Positions 9,118 to 17,789 of a stretch of 64,000 nt of DNA are shown here, in pieces. The notes beneath the pieces were generated by a model, which ran no database searches, had not been told where the DNA came from, and was given only the letters and a program-made list of their open reading frames with translations. A program made the translations under genes and the position numbers. Location: positions 1 to 64,000 of the forward strand of contig JACQFQ010000014.1 in the NCBI GenBank assembly GCA_016199985.1, read 5' to 3'. The stretch is from Verrucomicrobiota bacterium (lineage in GTDB: Bacteria; Verrucomicrobiota; Verrucomicrobiia; Limisphaerales; UBA11320). Numbering within the stretch: position 1 is the stretch's first letter; each line of letters starts with the position of its first letter.

Positions 9118-10191
9118 TCAACGAAGGAACATCGCGTCGCCGTAGCTGAAGAAGCGGTAGCGATGAGCGATCGCCTCGCGGTAGGCGCCGAGGACGAGTT
9201 CGAGGCCCGCTGAGGATCCGGGCGCGGCGAAAGCGCTGACCAGCATCAGGAGCGTTGATTGCGGCAGATGGAAATTGGTGATCAGCCCGCCGACCATCCG
9301 GAAGGAACGCGGCGGGTAGATGAAGATGTCGGTTCGAGCGGTTCCCGCCGGGATGATTTCATTGGAACCGCGAGCCGCGCTTTCCAGCACGCGCAGCGAC
9401 GTGGTGCCCACCGCGATGATCGGCCTTCTTTGGCCTCGCGCCTCGTTCAGCGCTTTCGCGGCGGCCTCGGAGATATGGTAGCGCTCGCTGTGCATCTTGT
9501 GATCCTCGATCGCGTCCGATTTCACCGGCGCGAAAGTTCCGACGCCCACGTGGAGGGTGACCGACTCTATGGCGATGGATCGCCTCTGAAGTTCAGCGAG
9601 CAGCTCAGGCGTGAAATGGAGTCCCGCGGTGGGCGCCGCGACGGAACCCGGCGTCGCGGCGTAGACGGTCTGATAGCGATCCACGTCGGTTGCGGACGAA
9701 GGCCCCGCAGGCCGCGCGATGTAGGGCGGCAGTGGCATCTCGCCGAGCCGCATCAGCGCGCGCGACACATCCTCGCATCCTTCAAAGCGAAGCCGTCGAT
9801 GTCCCGACGCGTTGACTTCCGTGACGATGGCGCGCAGTTCTGTGGATCCGTCCGCCGACGCAATCCGCATCTCGCGGCCCACCGGCGCCCGCTTTCCCGG
9901 CCGCGCCATCGCCCACCATTCATTCGCGCCGACGGATTCCAGAAGCAGCAGCTCAAGCTCGCCTCCCGTTGTGGGGTTTCTGGCTCTCAGTCGCGCGGGA
10001 ATGACTTTCGAATCGTTTACAACCAGAAGCGCGCCCGGAGGAATCCATTTCGCGATGTCATGAAACACGCTGTGCTCCATCGCACCCGTTCCCCTATCCA
10101 GCACCAACAGTCGGGACGCGTCGCGCCGTTCCGAAGGAACCTGAGCGATGAGGTCGGGTGGCAACTCGTAATGGAAGTCGGCGGTCCGCAT
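9118..10191 (-). CDS. queA: S-adenosylmethionine:tRNA ribosyltransferase-isomerase
   Basis: QueA transfers and isomerises the ribosyl group of SAM onto preQ1 in tRNA, giving epoxyqueuosine at the wobble position. The 357-residue protein matches QueA end to end: FHYELPPDLIAQVPSERRD near the N-terminus, LVVNDSKVIPARL, YQTVYAATPGSVAAPTAGLH, VTLHVGVGTFAPVK, and ITNFHLPQSTLLMLVSAFA near the C-terminus. The ATG at 10191 gives MRTADFHYELP, the usual start. It transcribes away from mraZ, so the 10192-10468 interval is a divergent promoter region. No other queuosine gene is nearby. Confidence 0.98.
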   Translation of the reverse strand: MRTADFHYELPPDLIAQVPSERRDASRLLVLDRGTGAMEHSVFHDIAKWIPPGALLVVNDSKVIPARLRARNPTTGGELELLLLESVGANEWWAMARPGKRAPVGREMRIASADGSTELRAIVTEVNASGHRRLRFEGCEDVSRALMRLGEMPLPPYIARPAGPSSATDVDRYQTVYAATPGSVAAPTAGLHFTPELLAELQRRSIAIESVTLHVGVGTFAPVKSDAIEDHKMHSERYHISEAAAKALNEARGQRRPIIAVGTTSLRVLESAARGSNEIIPAGTARTDIFIYPPRSFRMVGGLITNFHLPQSTLLMLVSAFAAPGSSAGLELVLGAYREAIAHRYRFFSYGDAMFLR

Positions 10192-10393
10192 CGGCGGCGG
10201 ACCTTAGCAGCCTCCGGCGACGCCTCCAAGATTCCTGCCCGAGGATTTCCAAACAACACTCGAGATCCCCACTTTGCCCAGCCGTTTTCTTCCCAGTCAC
10301 GATAAGGATAACGCCTTTCGCAGCGCGACCCCGCCCCCTCCACATCGCGGCCCCTTGTGAATAACTTGGTAACAATTCTGCGCTATTTCGCCA

Positions 10394-10424
10394 TTGACCA
10401 AGGTTAGGCACTATGTGGTATTAG
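10394..10424 (+). promoter_or_regulatory. Candidate promoter of the dcw cluster
   Basis: TTGACC at 10394-10399 resembles a sigma-70 -35 box. TATTAG at 10419-10424 could be a -10 box at a long 19-base spacing, or TGGTAT at 10416-10421 at 16 bases. Either places transcription start near the MraZ operator and about 40 bases before the mraZ start codon. The match is modest. Confidence 0.35.
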
Positions 10425-10434
10425 TTAAGCGCTG

Positions 10435-10449
10435 TGGGGCGAAGTGGGG
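10435..10449 (+). promoter_or_regulatory. MraZ binding site (two direct TGGGG repeats)
   Basis: TGGGG at 10435-10439 and TGGGG at 10445-10449 are separated by exactly five bases, matching the TGGGN-N5-TGGGN direct repeats that MraZ is known to bind in other bacteria to repress its own dcw operon. The site ends 19 bases before the mraZ ATG. Only two copies are seen; other bacteria often have three or four. Confidence 0.7.
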
Positions 10450-10468
10450 CACTCGTTCTACGCGGTTC

Positions 10469-10942
10469 ATGCCAGAGGGTCCTGTCAGGAAGAATCGGTA
10501 TGTGTCTGCTTTTCGTCACAAAGTGGATGAGAAGCGACGTATTCAGGTGCCGTCGGAGTGGCGATCGAAGGAGGAGAAGGACATGGAGTTCACGCTGGTG
10601 CTCTGGCCGCACAAGGATCGTTCGGACGCGTGCGTGATGGTGATGCCTCCGATGGTGGCTGATGATTTTATTTCGAAGATGAACGCGTTGCCGCTCGGCG
10701 CGGGAGAGGGCGAGGCGGTGAGGGCGGAGATGGCGGCTAACGCGCATCTGGCGACATTGGACTCGGTGGGGCGGATCGCCTTGCCGGATTGGATGTCTGA
10801 GCGCCTTGGGATTCTGTCGGGCGGTATGGCGGTGCTCAACGGGATGTGGGACCGGTTCCAGATATGGAATCCGGATCTGTATGACGCAACGCGGGACGCG
10901 GTTCGGGCGGTGGCTTCGACGGCGTTCCGCAAACTACAATGA
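10469..10942 (+). CDS. mraZ: Transcriptional regulator MraZ
   Basis: MraZ is an AbrB-like DNA-binding ring protein that controls the dcw cluster. The 157-residue product has two SpoVT/AbrB-type modules: RHKVDEKRRIQVPSEWR near residues 14-30 and LDSVGRIALPDWMSERLGI in the C-terminal half. The latter corresponds to the usual DxxGRIxxPxxLR motif. The ATG at 10469 was chosen because it lies just past the repeat operator; a TTG at 10394 would put the operator inside the gene. No good Shine-Dalgarno sequence precedes it; a downstream GTG at 10502 is possible. First gene of the dcw cluster and very likely autoregulated through 10435-10449. Confidence 0.92.
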   Translation: MPEGPVRKNRYVSAFRHKVDEKRRIQVPSEWRSKEEKDMEFTLVLWPHKDRSDACVMVMPPMVADDFISKMNALPLGAGEGEAVRAEMAANAHLATLDSVGRIALPDWMSERLGILSGGMAVLNGMWDRFQIWNPDLYDATRDAVRAVASTAFRKLQ

Positions 10943-10951
10943 TCCGATCGC

Positions 10952-11479
10952 ATGAGCCTGATGAAAATGCTGACGATGGCGCGGTCGCTCCGCAGCGGGC
11001 GCGATAAGGACGTTCGTTTCGAAATCGCGCAGGAAAGCCTCGTGCCCAACTTTGCTCGCGGCGGCCCCAGCCCGGCCTCAATCGTAGAGGAACCGAAAGA
11101 CAGCCGGGGGGGCCGCACGAGTTCTGTTCCGTCCGCGGCGGCGGGTGCTCCCAAGCCGCAGGGGGAGTTGTCGCTCGGCGGCGCGTCGACGCGCACCGCG
11201 GGAATAATGAGTCGCCTGGCCGCCGGTCGCTGGCACTTGGGAGGCGGGGCCGCAAAGCCGGTCTTGAGGGCCGATTCCAAAGGGCAGTTGTCTCTCCAGC
11301 TGGTGAAAGTGGTTCGCAACGACCTCAGCGATTCAGACCTGGAGGTGGTGCCTTCCAGGAAGCCCGCGGCGCCGCCCAGCGCGGCCGCGTCTGAGCCCGT
11401 GGAAGAGTCGCTTGAGCCCGAGGCCTCGCGATGGAGCCGGTTTGCCACCCGTTTTCTTCGCCCGGGCGCCGGCGGATGA
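10952..11479 (+). CDS. Unknown protein encoded between mraZ and rsmH
   Basis: A 175-residue protein with no recognised domain. It starts 9 bases after mraZ and ends 16 bases before rsmH, so it is within the dcw operon. The N-terminus is basic (MSLMKMLTMARSLRSGRDKD). The middle is rich in Gly, Ala, Ser and Pro and probably disordered. The best candidate for a conserved segment is in the C-terminal half (LSLQLVKVVRNDLSDSDLEV), followed by an Ala/Pro-rich stretch and an acidic, then basic, tail. No signal peptide or membrane segment. Codon use looks like its neighbours, and its position argues for a real gene linked to division or wall synthesis, but no function can be assigned. Confidence 0.7.
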   Translation: MSLMKMLTMARSLRSGRDKDVRFEIAQESLVPNFARGGPSPASIVEEPKDSRGGRTSSVPSAAAGAPKPQGELSLGGASTRTAGIMSRLAAGRWHLGGGAAKPVLRADSKGQLSLQLVKVVRNDLSDSDLEVVPSRKPAAPPSAAASEPVEESLEPEASRWSRFATRFLRPGAGG

Positions 11480-11495
11480 CTCCAGGCTCTTTGTA

Positions 11496-12434
11496 GTGAG
11501 CGTGTCTCTTCACCAACCGGTGCTGCTTCGGGAGACGCTGGAGGCGCTGGGAGTGGACGCGCGTCCGGACGGGCGCTGGCTGGACGCGACACTGGGTCGC
11601 GCGGGGCACGCGATGGCGATCCTCGAGAAGAGCGCGCCGCACGGAACGTTGGTGGGCGTGGATCGCGACGCGGACGCGATCGCGGAGTCGGCCGTCAGGC
11701 TTGAGCGATTCGCGGGCCGGTTTGAGCTGCGCCACGCGAATTTCGCGGAGCTCGCCGACGTGGCGCCGCCCGGCAGCTTCGATGGAGTTCTGATGGATCT
11801 CGGGGTGAGTTCTCCCCAGTTGGACAGTGCGGAGCGCGGGTTCAGTTTTCAGAGGGAAGGGCCGCTGGATATGCGGATGGATCGTCGTCAGGGGCTGACG
11901 GCGGCAGAGGTTGTGAATCGGTGCGGCGAGACCGAGTTGGCGGGCATTTTTTGGAAGCTGGGCGAAGAGAGGGCGTCGCGGCGAATAGCGAAAGCCATTG
12001 TCGCGGAGCGCCGACAGCGGTTGTTTCAGACGACCACCCAGCTGGCCGCCCTGATCGAGCGGGTGTGTCCGCGGTCGGGGCGAAAAACGCATCCTGCGAC
12101 GCGTGTTTTTCAGGCGCTCAGGTGCCACGTCAATAGTGAAGGCTGCTCTCTCACGAGCGGACTGGCGGCAGCCTGCGCGCTTCTCAAGCCCCTTGGACGA
12201 CTGGTGGTGATCACCTTCCAGTCCCTGGAAGCGCGGGCCGTGAAGGATTTCGGAAATGAGCGCTCGCGCGACTATGAATTTGACGGGCCGGTGGATGTGC
12301 CGGAGCTGCGACGGCCGCGAAGCCCCGAGCTTCGATGGATTGAGCGCAAAGCGGTCATGCCGACGCCCGAGGAAGAAGCGACAAACCCGCGCGCCCGGAG
12401 CGCTCAGCTCCGCGCGCTCGAAAAACTAGGCTAG
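11496..12434 (+). CDS. rsmH: 16S rRNA (cytosine-1402-N4)-methyltransferase
   Basis: RsmH (MraW) methylates N4 of C1402 in the 30S P-site. With the GTG start at 11496 the protein is 312 residues, the usual size, and begins VSVSLHQPVLLRETLEALG; a longer frame from 11412 would overlap the upstream gene. The SAM-binding region (GRWLDATLGRAGHAMAIL, LVGVDRDADAI), VLMDLGVSSPQLD, and the substrate region (SGRKTHPATRVFQALRC) are all present. The usual SFHSLEDR motif reads TFQSLEAR here. It overlaps nothing upstream, and the next gene starts one base after its stop with a TAGG-type ribosome site at the junction. Confidence 0.96.
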   Translation: MSVSLHQPVLLRETLEALGVDARPDGRWLDATLGRAGHAMAILEKSAPHGTLVGVDRDADAIAESAVRLERFAGRFELRHANFAELADVAPPGSFDGVLMDLGVSSPQLDSAERGFSFQREGPLDMRMDRRQGLTAAEVVNRCGETELAGIFWKLGEERASRRIAKAIVAERRQRLFQTTTQLAALIERVCPRSGRKTHPATRVFQALRCHVNSEGCSLTSGLAAACALLKPLGRLVVITFQSLEARAVKDFGNERSRDYEFDGPVDVPELRRPRSPELRWIERKAVMPTPEEEATNPRARSAQLRALEKLG

Positions 12435-12435
12435 G

Positions 12436-12828
12436 ATGAAAAAGAATCGGAAATCTCAATCGGCGGCCCTCTGGATGGCTCCAGCGATCAAGGCTCTGTT
12501 CCTGTGCCTGTTCTTTGGCGGCGCCGCGGTGGGTTACGTTTGGCAGCAGAGGAAGCTTCATGACCTGGATGTCCTGCAGCGGACCCTCGAGGCGCGTCTC
12601 GAGCTCTTGAAGAGGGATAACCGCGTCGCCATGGGACAACTCGCGGATCTGCAGCTGCCCTATCGGCTGCAGGAGCGTGTGCGCCAGATGCGCATCAACC
12701 TGGCTCCGGCCGTGGCGGCTCAGCTCGTCCGTCTTCCCGAGCCCGCGTTCGGATTTTCACCGCCGGCGCTGAGCGTTTCATTCGACACCCGGCGGGAGAC
12801 CGCTTCCGCGCCTCCTCGTATCGACTAA
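12436..12828 (+). CDS. ftsL: FtsL-like divisome protein
   Basis: A 130-residue protein with a short basic cytoplasmic start (MKKNRKSQS), one membrane segment (IKALFLCLFFGGAAVGYVW, about residues 18-36), then a predicted coiled coil (QRKLHDLDVLQRTLEARLEL) and a Pro-rich tail. This is the size and topology of FtsL, which links FtsQ and FtsB to FtsW and the septal PBP. FtsL sequences are poorly conserved, so the call rests on topology and on position between rsmH and the PBP gene, where ftsL normally sits. Its ATG comes one base after the rsmH stop, suggesting translational coupling. Confidence 0.75.
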   Translation: MKKNRKSQSAALWMAPAIKALFLCLFFGGAAVGYVWQQRKLHDLDVLQRTLEARLELLKRDNRVAMGQLADLQLPYRLQERVRQMRINLAPAVAAQLVRLPEPAFGFSPPALSVSFDTRRETASAPPRID

Positions 12829-12886
12829 CAAACTTCACGCGGGGCGGTTTCGGGCCACGATTCACCGGACGCCCGCCCCAAGCCTG

Positions 12887-14809
12887 ATGCGGCCCTCTGC
12901 AACATTTCGACCCGGTCAGCTTCGGTGGCTGCTCGGCTTCGCCTGCGCGCTCGGGCTCGCCCTGGGCGGCCTGGGCGTCCGCCTTTTCGTCCTGCAGGTG
13001 AAACGGCACGATGAGCTGCGCGCCCTCGCGATGCTGATGACCCAGGAGTCGATTGTTCGGGAGCCGTGGCGTGGAGACATCCTTGACGCCAATGGCAACA
13101 CTCTCGCCCGCAGCCAGCCCGTCAAGCGGGTGTGCGCCGACCCGGTTCTCATCCGCGATCGGCAGCGGGACGTCGCCCGCGTTCTGTCCCCCATTCTGGG
13201 AATGACCGAGGAGGCGCTGTCCGAACGCCTCCGGATCACCACGCGCACACTGACCAACGGGATCGTGCGAACCAACCGGTTCGTTGACCTTCGTTTCGAC
13301 GCCACGCTGGACCAGTGGCAGGAGATCGTCCGCGGGATGGGCAACCTTCCCTATGATGGGAACGAGGGCGACCTGCCGAAGCGCGAGCGCCGCTTCTGGC
13401 AGAACCTCCGGCACAAGGCCGTCTTTGGCGTCGACTCGCAGCGACGCGCCTATCCCAATCATGAGCTCGCGGCGCACGTGGTGGGAGTGGTGGGCATCAC
13501 GAACTATGTCGTGCAGGACTCCTGGGTCCGCGAGCTCGTCGGGATGGAGGGCATCGAGTCGACGTTCAACAAGCAGCTGTCGGGCGTGCGGGGCATTCGC
13601 GTCACCGAAAAGGATCGCAGCAACCGGGAGCTGGTTCGATTTCGGGCGCAGAACGCGGAGCCCGTCGCCGGCCTGAATGTGGTCCTCAGCGTCGATCTCG
13701 TTCTGCAAAAGATTCTAGAAGCGGAGCTGGCCGAAGCCGCCGCTCGCTTCAATCCCGCCAACGCCATGGGGGTCGTCATGCGCCCGAGAACCGGGGACAT
13801 CCTTGCGCTGGCCAACCGCGTGACTTTTGATCCGAACAACGTCAAGGACTCGCCTTTGGAAAACCGGCGCAACCGCGTCGTGAACGACTTCTACGAGCCG
13901 GGATCCACGTTCAAGGTGGTGTCGCTTTCGGCGGCCTTGAATGAGCGTGTCGCCCGCCTGACCGATCCCTTCGACTGCGAGCGCGGATCCTGGCACTACG
14001 GCGGGCTGACTCTCACCGACCACGAGCACTACAACGTGCTGCCTTTGGAAATCGTGTTCGCAAAGTCGTCCAACATCGGGATCGCGAAGATGGCGCTGCG
14101 CATGACTGAGCCCGCTTTCTATCGCTACATCCGCGATTTTGGATTCGGCGCGCGCACCGGGATCGAGCTGCCCGGCGAGGCGTTGGGGAGGATCCGGGAT
14201 CCCAAGTATTGGCACAAGACCTCCATGACGCGCATCCCCATCGGTTACGAGGTCGCGGCGACTCCGCTCCAGATGACGATGGCGGTGGCGGCTGTGGCGA
14301 ACGGCGGAGTGCTGATGCAGCCGAAGGTCGTGAAAAGGCTTCAGGACAACCAGGGCAGGACGGTCGTCGACTATCCGCCCGTGAGAGTCCGTGAGGTCAT
14401 TCCGCCCGACACCGTTCGACAGGTTCTGGCCGCGATGAAGACGGTCGTCAGCACCAATGGCAGCGGGGTGAAAGCGATGATGGACGACTACACGGTGGCC
14501 GGGAAGACAGGCACGGCGTGGAAGTGGAACTCCGCGACGATGCATTACGACAAGCGGTATTACGCTTCGTTCATCGGGTTCTTTCCGGCGGACGCGCCGG
14601 AGCTCTGCATCTCCATCGTGCTGGACGACCCTCAGTCCGGAGTCTATGGCGGCCAGGTGGCCGCGCCGGTCTTCAAGCGCGTCGCCGAGCAGGCCGCGCG
14701 CTACCTGAAGATTCCGCCCGACCGGGGATCGCTCGCTGCTCGTCCCGAGGAGCCCGCCACATTGGCCACCGCCTTTCGCAACCCGCAAACCTCGAGGCCG
14801 CTTCGGTGA
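12887..14809 (+). CDS. ftsI: Septal peptidoglycan transpeptidase (class B PBP, FtsI/PBP3 type)
   Basis: Class B penicillin-binding protein that cross-links septal peptidoglycan together with FtsW. The 640 residues comprise one N-terminal membrane anchor (WLLGFACALGLALGGLGVRL), a dimerisation/pedestal domain and a transpeptidase domain. The three active-site motifs are intact: S340-T-F-K343 (catalytic serine 340), S394-S-N396 and K540-T-G542. RGDILDANGNTLARS matches the conserved N-terminal PBP dimer motif. Position between ftsL and murE supports the septal role. It begins 58 bases after ftsL; ATG at 12887 leaves the anchor close to the N-terminus. The C-terminal tail of about 30 residues is Pro/Ala-rich with no PASTA domain. 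Confidence 0.95.
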   Translation: MRPSATFRPGQLRWLLGFACALGLALGGLGVRLFVLQVKRHDELRALAMLMTQESIVREPWRGDILDANGNTLARSQPVKRVCADPVLIRDRQRDVARVLSPILGMTEEALSERLRITTRTLTNGIVRTNRFVDLRFDATLDQWQEIVRGMGNLPYDGNEGDLPKRERRFWQNLRHKAVFGVDSQRRAYPNHELAAHVVGVVGITNYVVQDSWVRELVGMEGIESTFNKQLSGVRGIRVTEKDRSNRELVRFRAQNAEPVAGLNVVLSVDLVLQKILEAELAEAAARFNPANAMGVVMRPRTGDILALANRVTFDPNNVKDSPLENRRNRVVNDFYEPGSTFKVVSLSAALNERVARLTDPFDCERGSWHYGGLTLTDHEHYNVLPLEIVFAKSSNIGIAKMALRMTEPAFYRYIRDFGFGARTGIELPGEALGRIRDPKYWHKTSMTRIPIGYEVAATPLQMTMAVAAVANGGVLMQPKVVKRLQDNQGRTVVDYPPVRVREVIPPDTVRQVLAAMKTVVSTNGSGVKAMMDDYTVAGKTGTAWKWNSATMHYDKRYYASFIGFFPADAPELCISIVLDDPQSGVYGGQVAAPVFKRVAEQAARYLKIPPDRGSLAARPEEPATLATAFRNPQTSRPLR

Positions 14810-14842
14810 CTCGCGCTGAGACGATGCCCTTACTCTCATCCT

Positions 14843-16327
14843 ATGCGTGTTCATGAACTGACACAGTTCCTGGCCGGCGCGTCCGTTGAAGGATCGCCGG
14901 ACCGCGAGTTCACCGGGATCGCGTACGACTCGCGCCGCGTGACGCCGGGGATGATGTTCGTGGCCGCGCCCGGGCTGCGGCAGGACGGCGGCGAGTATAT
15001 GGCCTCCGCCGTGGAGCGCGGCGCCAGCGTGGTCCTCTGCCACCGCGACGCGGTCACGCCCAGCAGGGTCACCCGCATCCGCGTCGAGGATGTCCGGGAG
15101 GCGATGGCGCGCGTCAGCGCGGCGTTCTACGGGCAGCCCAGTTCGCATCTCCGCGTCATTGGGATCACCGGCACCAACGGCAAGACCACCGTGTCCTTCA
15201 TGGTGAAAGCCATGTTGGAGGCCTCGGGATGGCGGACGGGCCTCATCGGGACCGTGCGCTATGAAATCGGAGATCGCGTGATTCCCGCCCAGCGCACCAC
15301 TCCCGAGTCCGTGGATCTTCAGAACATGATGGCCCAGATGGTTCGCGCCGACTGCCGGGCCTGCGTCATGGAGGTGAGCTCCCACGCTCTCCAGCAAAAG
15401 CGGGTGTGGGGAATCGAGTACGACGTGTCCATCTTCACCAACCTGACCCAGGACCACCTCGACTACCATGGGAACATGGAAGACTACTTTTTGGCGAAGC
15501 AACGGCTCTTCGAGCCCGACTGGCCAAACCGAAAAAAGCAGGCGGGAGTGATCAACATTGACGACTCCTACGGCGCGCGGCTGGCGGCTCGTCCCGCGCT
15601 CGCCGTCCGCATGACCTACGGGATCGAGAAGACAGCCGAGGTGCGCGCCACGCGCGTCGAGCTCGGACGCGAGGCCTCGAGGTTCATCGTCGAAACGCCG
15701 CAGCGGCAGTTCGCGTGCCGTCTGCCGCTGATCGGCAGGCACAATGTCTACAATGCGCTCGCGGCCATCGGGGCCGGTCTCGCGCTGGATCTTCCCGTGC
15801 CCCACATGCAGGCCGCCTTGAACGCCATGCAGCCGGTGCCGGGCCGTCTTGAAGCGGTGCGCTGCGGCCAGGCCTTCGGCGTGTATGTGGACTACGCGCA
15901 CACCGACGACGCGTTGCAGAACGTTCTCACCACGCTTCGCGAGGTCACGCAGGGGCGGGTGCTGCTGACCTTCGGCTGCGGGGGCGCGCGCGACACCGCG
16001 AAGCGCGCCAAGATGGGCCGCGTCGCGGCCCGGCTCGCCGACTACACCATCGTCACCACGGACAATCCCCGTCGCGAGTCGCCCGCCGAGATCGCCGCGC
16101 AGATTGAGCAGGGATTCAAGACCGTTCGTCCCGACGCCTATCACATCGAGCTCGATCGTCCTCGCGCGATTGAGGCGCTGATTCGCATGGCGTGCCCCGA
16201 GGACGTGGTGCTGATCGCGGGCAAGGGGCACGAGACCTATCAGGAATTCGAGGACACTGTGGTGCCCTTCGACGATCGGGCCTACGCCGCCGAGACCCTT
16301 GAAAGCCTGAAAAAGAAACGGAAATAG
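14843..16327 (+). CDS. murE: UDP-MurNAc-tripeptide synthetase (meso-DAP-adding)
   Basis: MurE adds the third residue to the peptidoglycan stem peptide in the cytoplasm. The 494-residue ligase has the ATP loop GITGTNGKTT around residues 108-116, a lysine in the AKQRLF segment (K219) where the family is carbamylated, YVDYAHTDDALQNVL, and a C-terminal D407-N-P-R410 motif. DNPR is the known signature for meso-diaminopimelate selection, so the organism should make DAP-type peptidoglycan. Small departures from consensus (YAHTDD for YAHTPD, GGARD for GGDRD) do not touch known catalytic residues. Starts 33 bases after the PBP gene. Confidence 0.97.
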   Translation: MRVHELTQFLAGASVEGSPDREFTGIAYDSRRVTPGMMFVAAPGLRQDGGEYMASAVERGASVVLCHRDAVTPSRVTRIRVEDVREAMARVSAAFYGQPSSHLRVIGITGTNGKTTVSFMVKAMLEASGWRTGLIGTVRYEIGDRVIPAQRTTPESVDLQNMMAQMVRADCRACVMEVSSHALQQKRVWGIEYDVSIFTNLTQDHLDYHGNMEDYFLAKQRLFEPDWPNRKKQAGVINIDDSYGARLAARPALAVRMTYGIEKTAEVRATRVELGREASRFIVETPQRQFACRLPLIGRHNVYNALAAIGAGLALDLPVPHMQAALNAMQPVPGRLEAVRCGQAFGVYVDYAHTDDALQNVLTTLREVTQGRVLLTFGCGGARDTAKRAKMGRVAARLADYTIVTTDNPRRESPAEIAAQIEQGFKTVRPDAYHIELDRPRAIEALIRMACPEDVVLIAGKGHETYQEFEDTVVPFDDRAYAAETLESLKKKRK

Positions 16328-16329
16328 CC

Positions 16330-17715
16330 GTGGATGTTCGAACGCTGAGTTATGTCGAGCGAGCCTGCTCCGGCCGGCTCCGAGGCGCCGTCGGAGGTCA
16401 TCTGGCCGTCCGGCGCGTCTGCTCCGACTCCCGTCAGGCCGGCCCCGGGGACCTGTTCGCCGCCATCCCCGGCGAGCGTTTCGACGGCCATGAATTCATT
16501 CCCGAGGTTCTGGCCCGCGGAGTGACCGCCGTGCTGGCGCAGTCCGAGCGACTGCCCGCGAGCTTGTCCGCCGACGCGGTCATCGTGGAGGTTGAGGACA
16601 CCCGACGCGCTTTGGGACGCCTGGCGGCCGCTTACCGGAGAGACTTCGATTTGCCGGTTGTCGCCGTGGGAGGGTCGAATGGAAAGACGACGACCAAGGA
16701 GATGATCGCCTCGGTTTTGTCGCGCCGGTTCCCCGTGCTGTGGAGCGAGGCGAGCTTCAATAACGACATCGGCGTGCCTTTCACTCTCCTGCGGATGACT
16801 TCTGAGCACCGCGCCGCTGTTTTGGAGCTGGGGACCAATCATCCGGGCGAGCTTGAGGCGCTCGTGGAGATGACGCGGCCGCGCTACGGGGTGGTGACGA
16901 GCTTGGGGCGCGAGCACCTCGAGCACTTTGGCTCCATGGACGGCGTGATTGAGGAGGAAGGCGCGCTCGCGGCGAGGCTTCCGCGAGACGGGACGCTGTT
17001 TCTCAACGCGGATTCAGAAGGGGCGGAGGCGCTGGCGCGTCGCGCGCCGTGCGCCGTGGTGCGCGTGGGCTGGGAGGCCGGCTTGGACTGGCGCGCGTCC
17101 GACTGGCGACTCGCGTTCGAAGGAACCCACTTTCGCCTCGATGACGCGCCGGACGGGTTTGAAGGCGATTACTTTGTTCCGCTGCTGGGTCGGCATCAGG
17201 TCACGAACGCGATGCTGGCGCTGGCGGTGGGCCGCGAGCTCGGGCTGACCGCGGACCAGGCGCGCGCGGGGCTTGCCGCCTGTCCGACGCCCAAGTCGCG
17301 GCTGGCGCCGACGCAGCACCGCGGGATCTGCATTCTCGACGACAGCTACAACGCGAACGCGGACTCGATGATCGCCGGCCTTCGAACCCTCCAGCAGCTG
17401 CCCTGCGCGGGGCGCCGGGTGGCGGTGATCGGGGACATGGCCGAGCTGGGGGACCACACGTTGGCGGCGCACGAGGAAGTGGGGAGGGTGGCCGGGGAAC
17501 TCGGGATCGATTGTCTGGTCGGGCTCGGGCGCAACGCGGCCGCGACGGTGGAGTCGGCGATCCGGGCCGGGACGCGCGTCGCGCGCGGATGGAGCGAGGC
17601 TCCGGAGGCGATCGTGTTCCTGAAGGAATACCTGAAACCCGGCGACGTGGTGCTGATCAAGGCCTCGCGCGCGGCGGGTCTCGAAAAAATCGCCCAGCTC
17701 CTGAAGACCGCATGA
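16330..17715 (+). CDS. murF: UDP-MurNAc-tripeptide:D-Ala-D-Ala ligase
   Basis: MurF attaches D-alanyl-D-alanine to complete the pentapeptide precursor. The 461-residue Mur ligase shows the ATP loop GGSNGKTTTKEM near residues 114-125, FNNDIGVPFTLLRM, ELGTNHPGEL, and ILDDSYNANADSM, which are the family hallmarks. The GTG start at 16330 is two bases after the murE stop; no better start is close. Its own stop overlaps the ATG of a 24-codon reading frame (17712-17786) that leads up to mraY. Confidence 0.97.
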   Translation: MDVRTLSYVERACSGRLRGAVGGHLAVRRVCSDSRQAGPGDLFAAIPGERFDGHEFIPEVLARGVTAVLAQSERLPASLSADAVIVEVEDTRRALGRLAAAYRRDFDLPVVAVGGSNGKTTTKEMIASVLSRRFPVLWSEASFNNDIGVPFTLLRMTSEHRAAVLELGTNHPGELEALVEMTRPRYGVVTSLGREHLEHFGSMDGVIEEEGALAARLPRDGTLFLNADSEGAEALARRAPCAVVRVGWEAGLDWRASDWRLAFEGTHFRLDDAPDGFEGDYFVPLLGRHQVTNAMLALAVGRELGLTADQARAGLAACPTPKSRLAPTQHRGICILDDSYNANADSMIAGLRTLQQLPCAGRRVAVIGDMAELGDHTLAAHEEVGRVAGELGIDCLVGLGRNAAATVESAIRAGTRVARGWSEAPEAIVFLKEYLKPGDVVLIKASRAAGLEKIAQLLKTA

Positions 17716-17786
17716 AACCTTTTCCGTCGATCGTCGTCATCGGTGGCGCCCGGCGGGCGTCCCGGCCCGTCGCCGAAACCCATTAG
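17712..17786 (+). other. Possible leader peptide or spurious small ORF between murF and mraY
   Basis: A 24-codon frame whose ATG overlaps the murF stop (ATGA) and whose TAG lies three bases before the mraY ATG. The peptide begins MKPFPSIVVIGGARRAS. The perfect packing between two genes suggests it may be translated to couple murF and mraY, but there is no homology or conserved motif to support a real product. Confidence 0.25.
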
Positions 17787-17789
17787 CGC

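Noticed and set aside
13715..16231. An 838-codon minus-strand frame over the PBP and murE genes
   Set aside because: Antisense shadow of conserved genes; no domain or signal.
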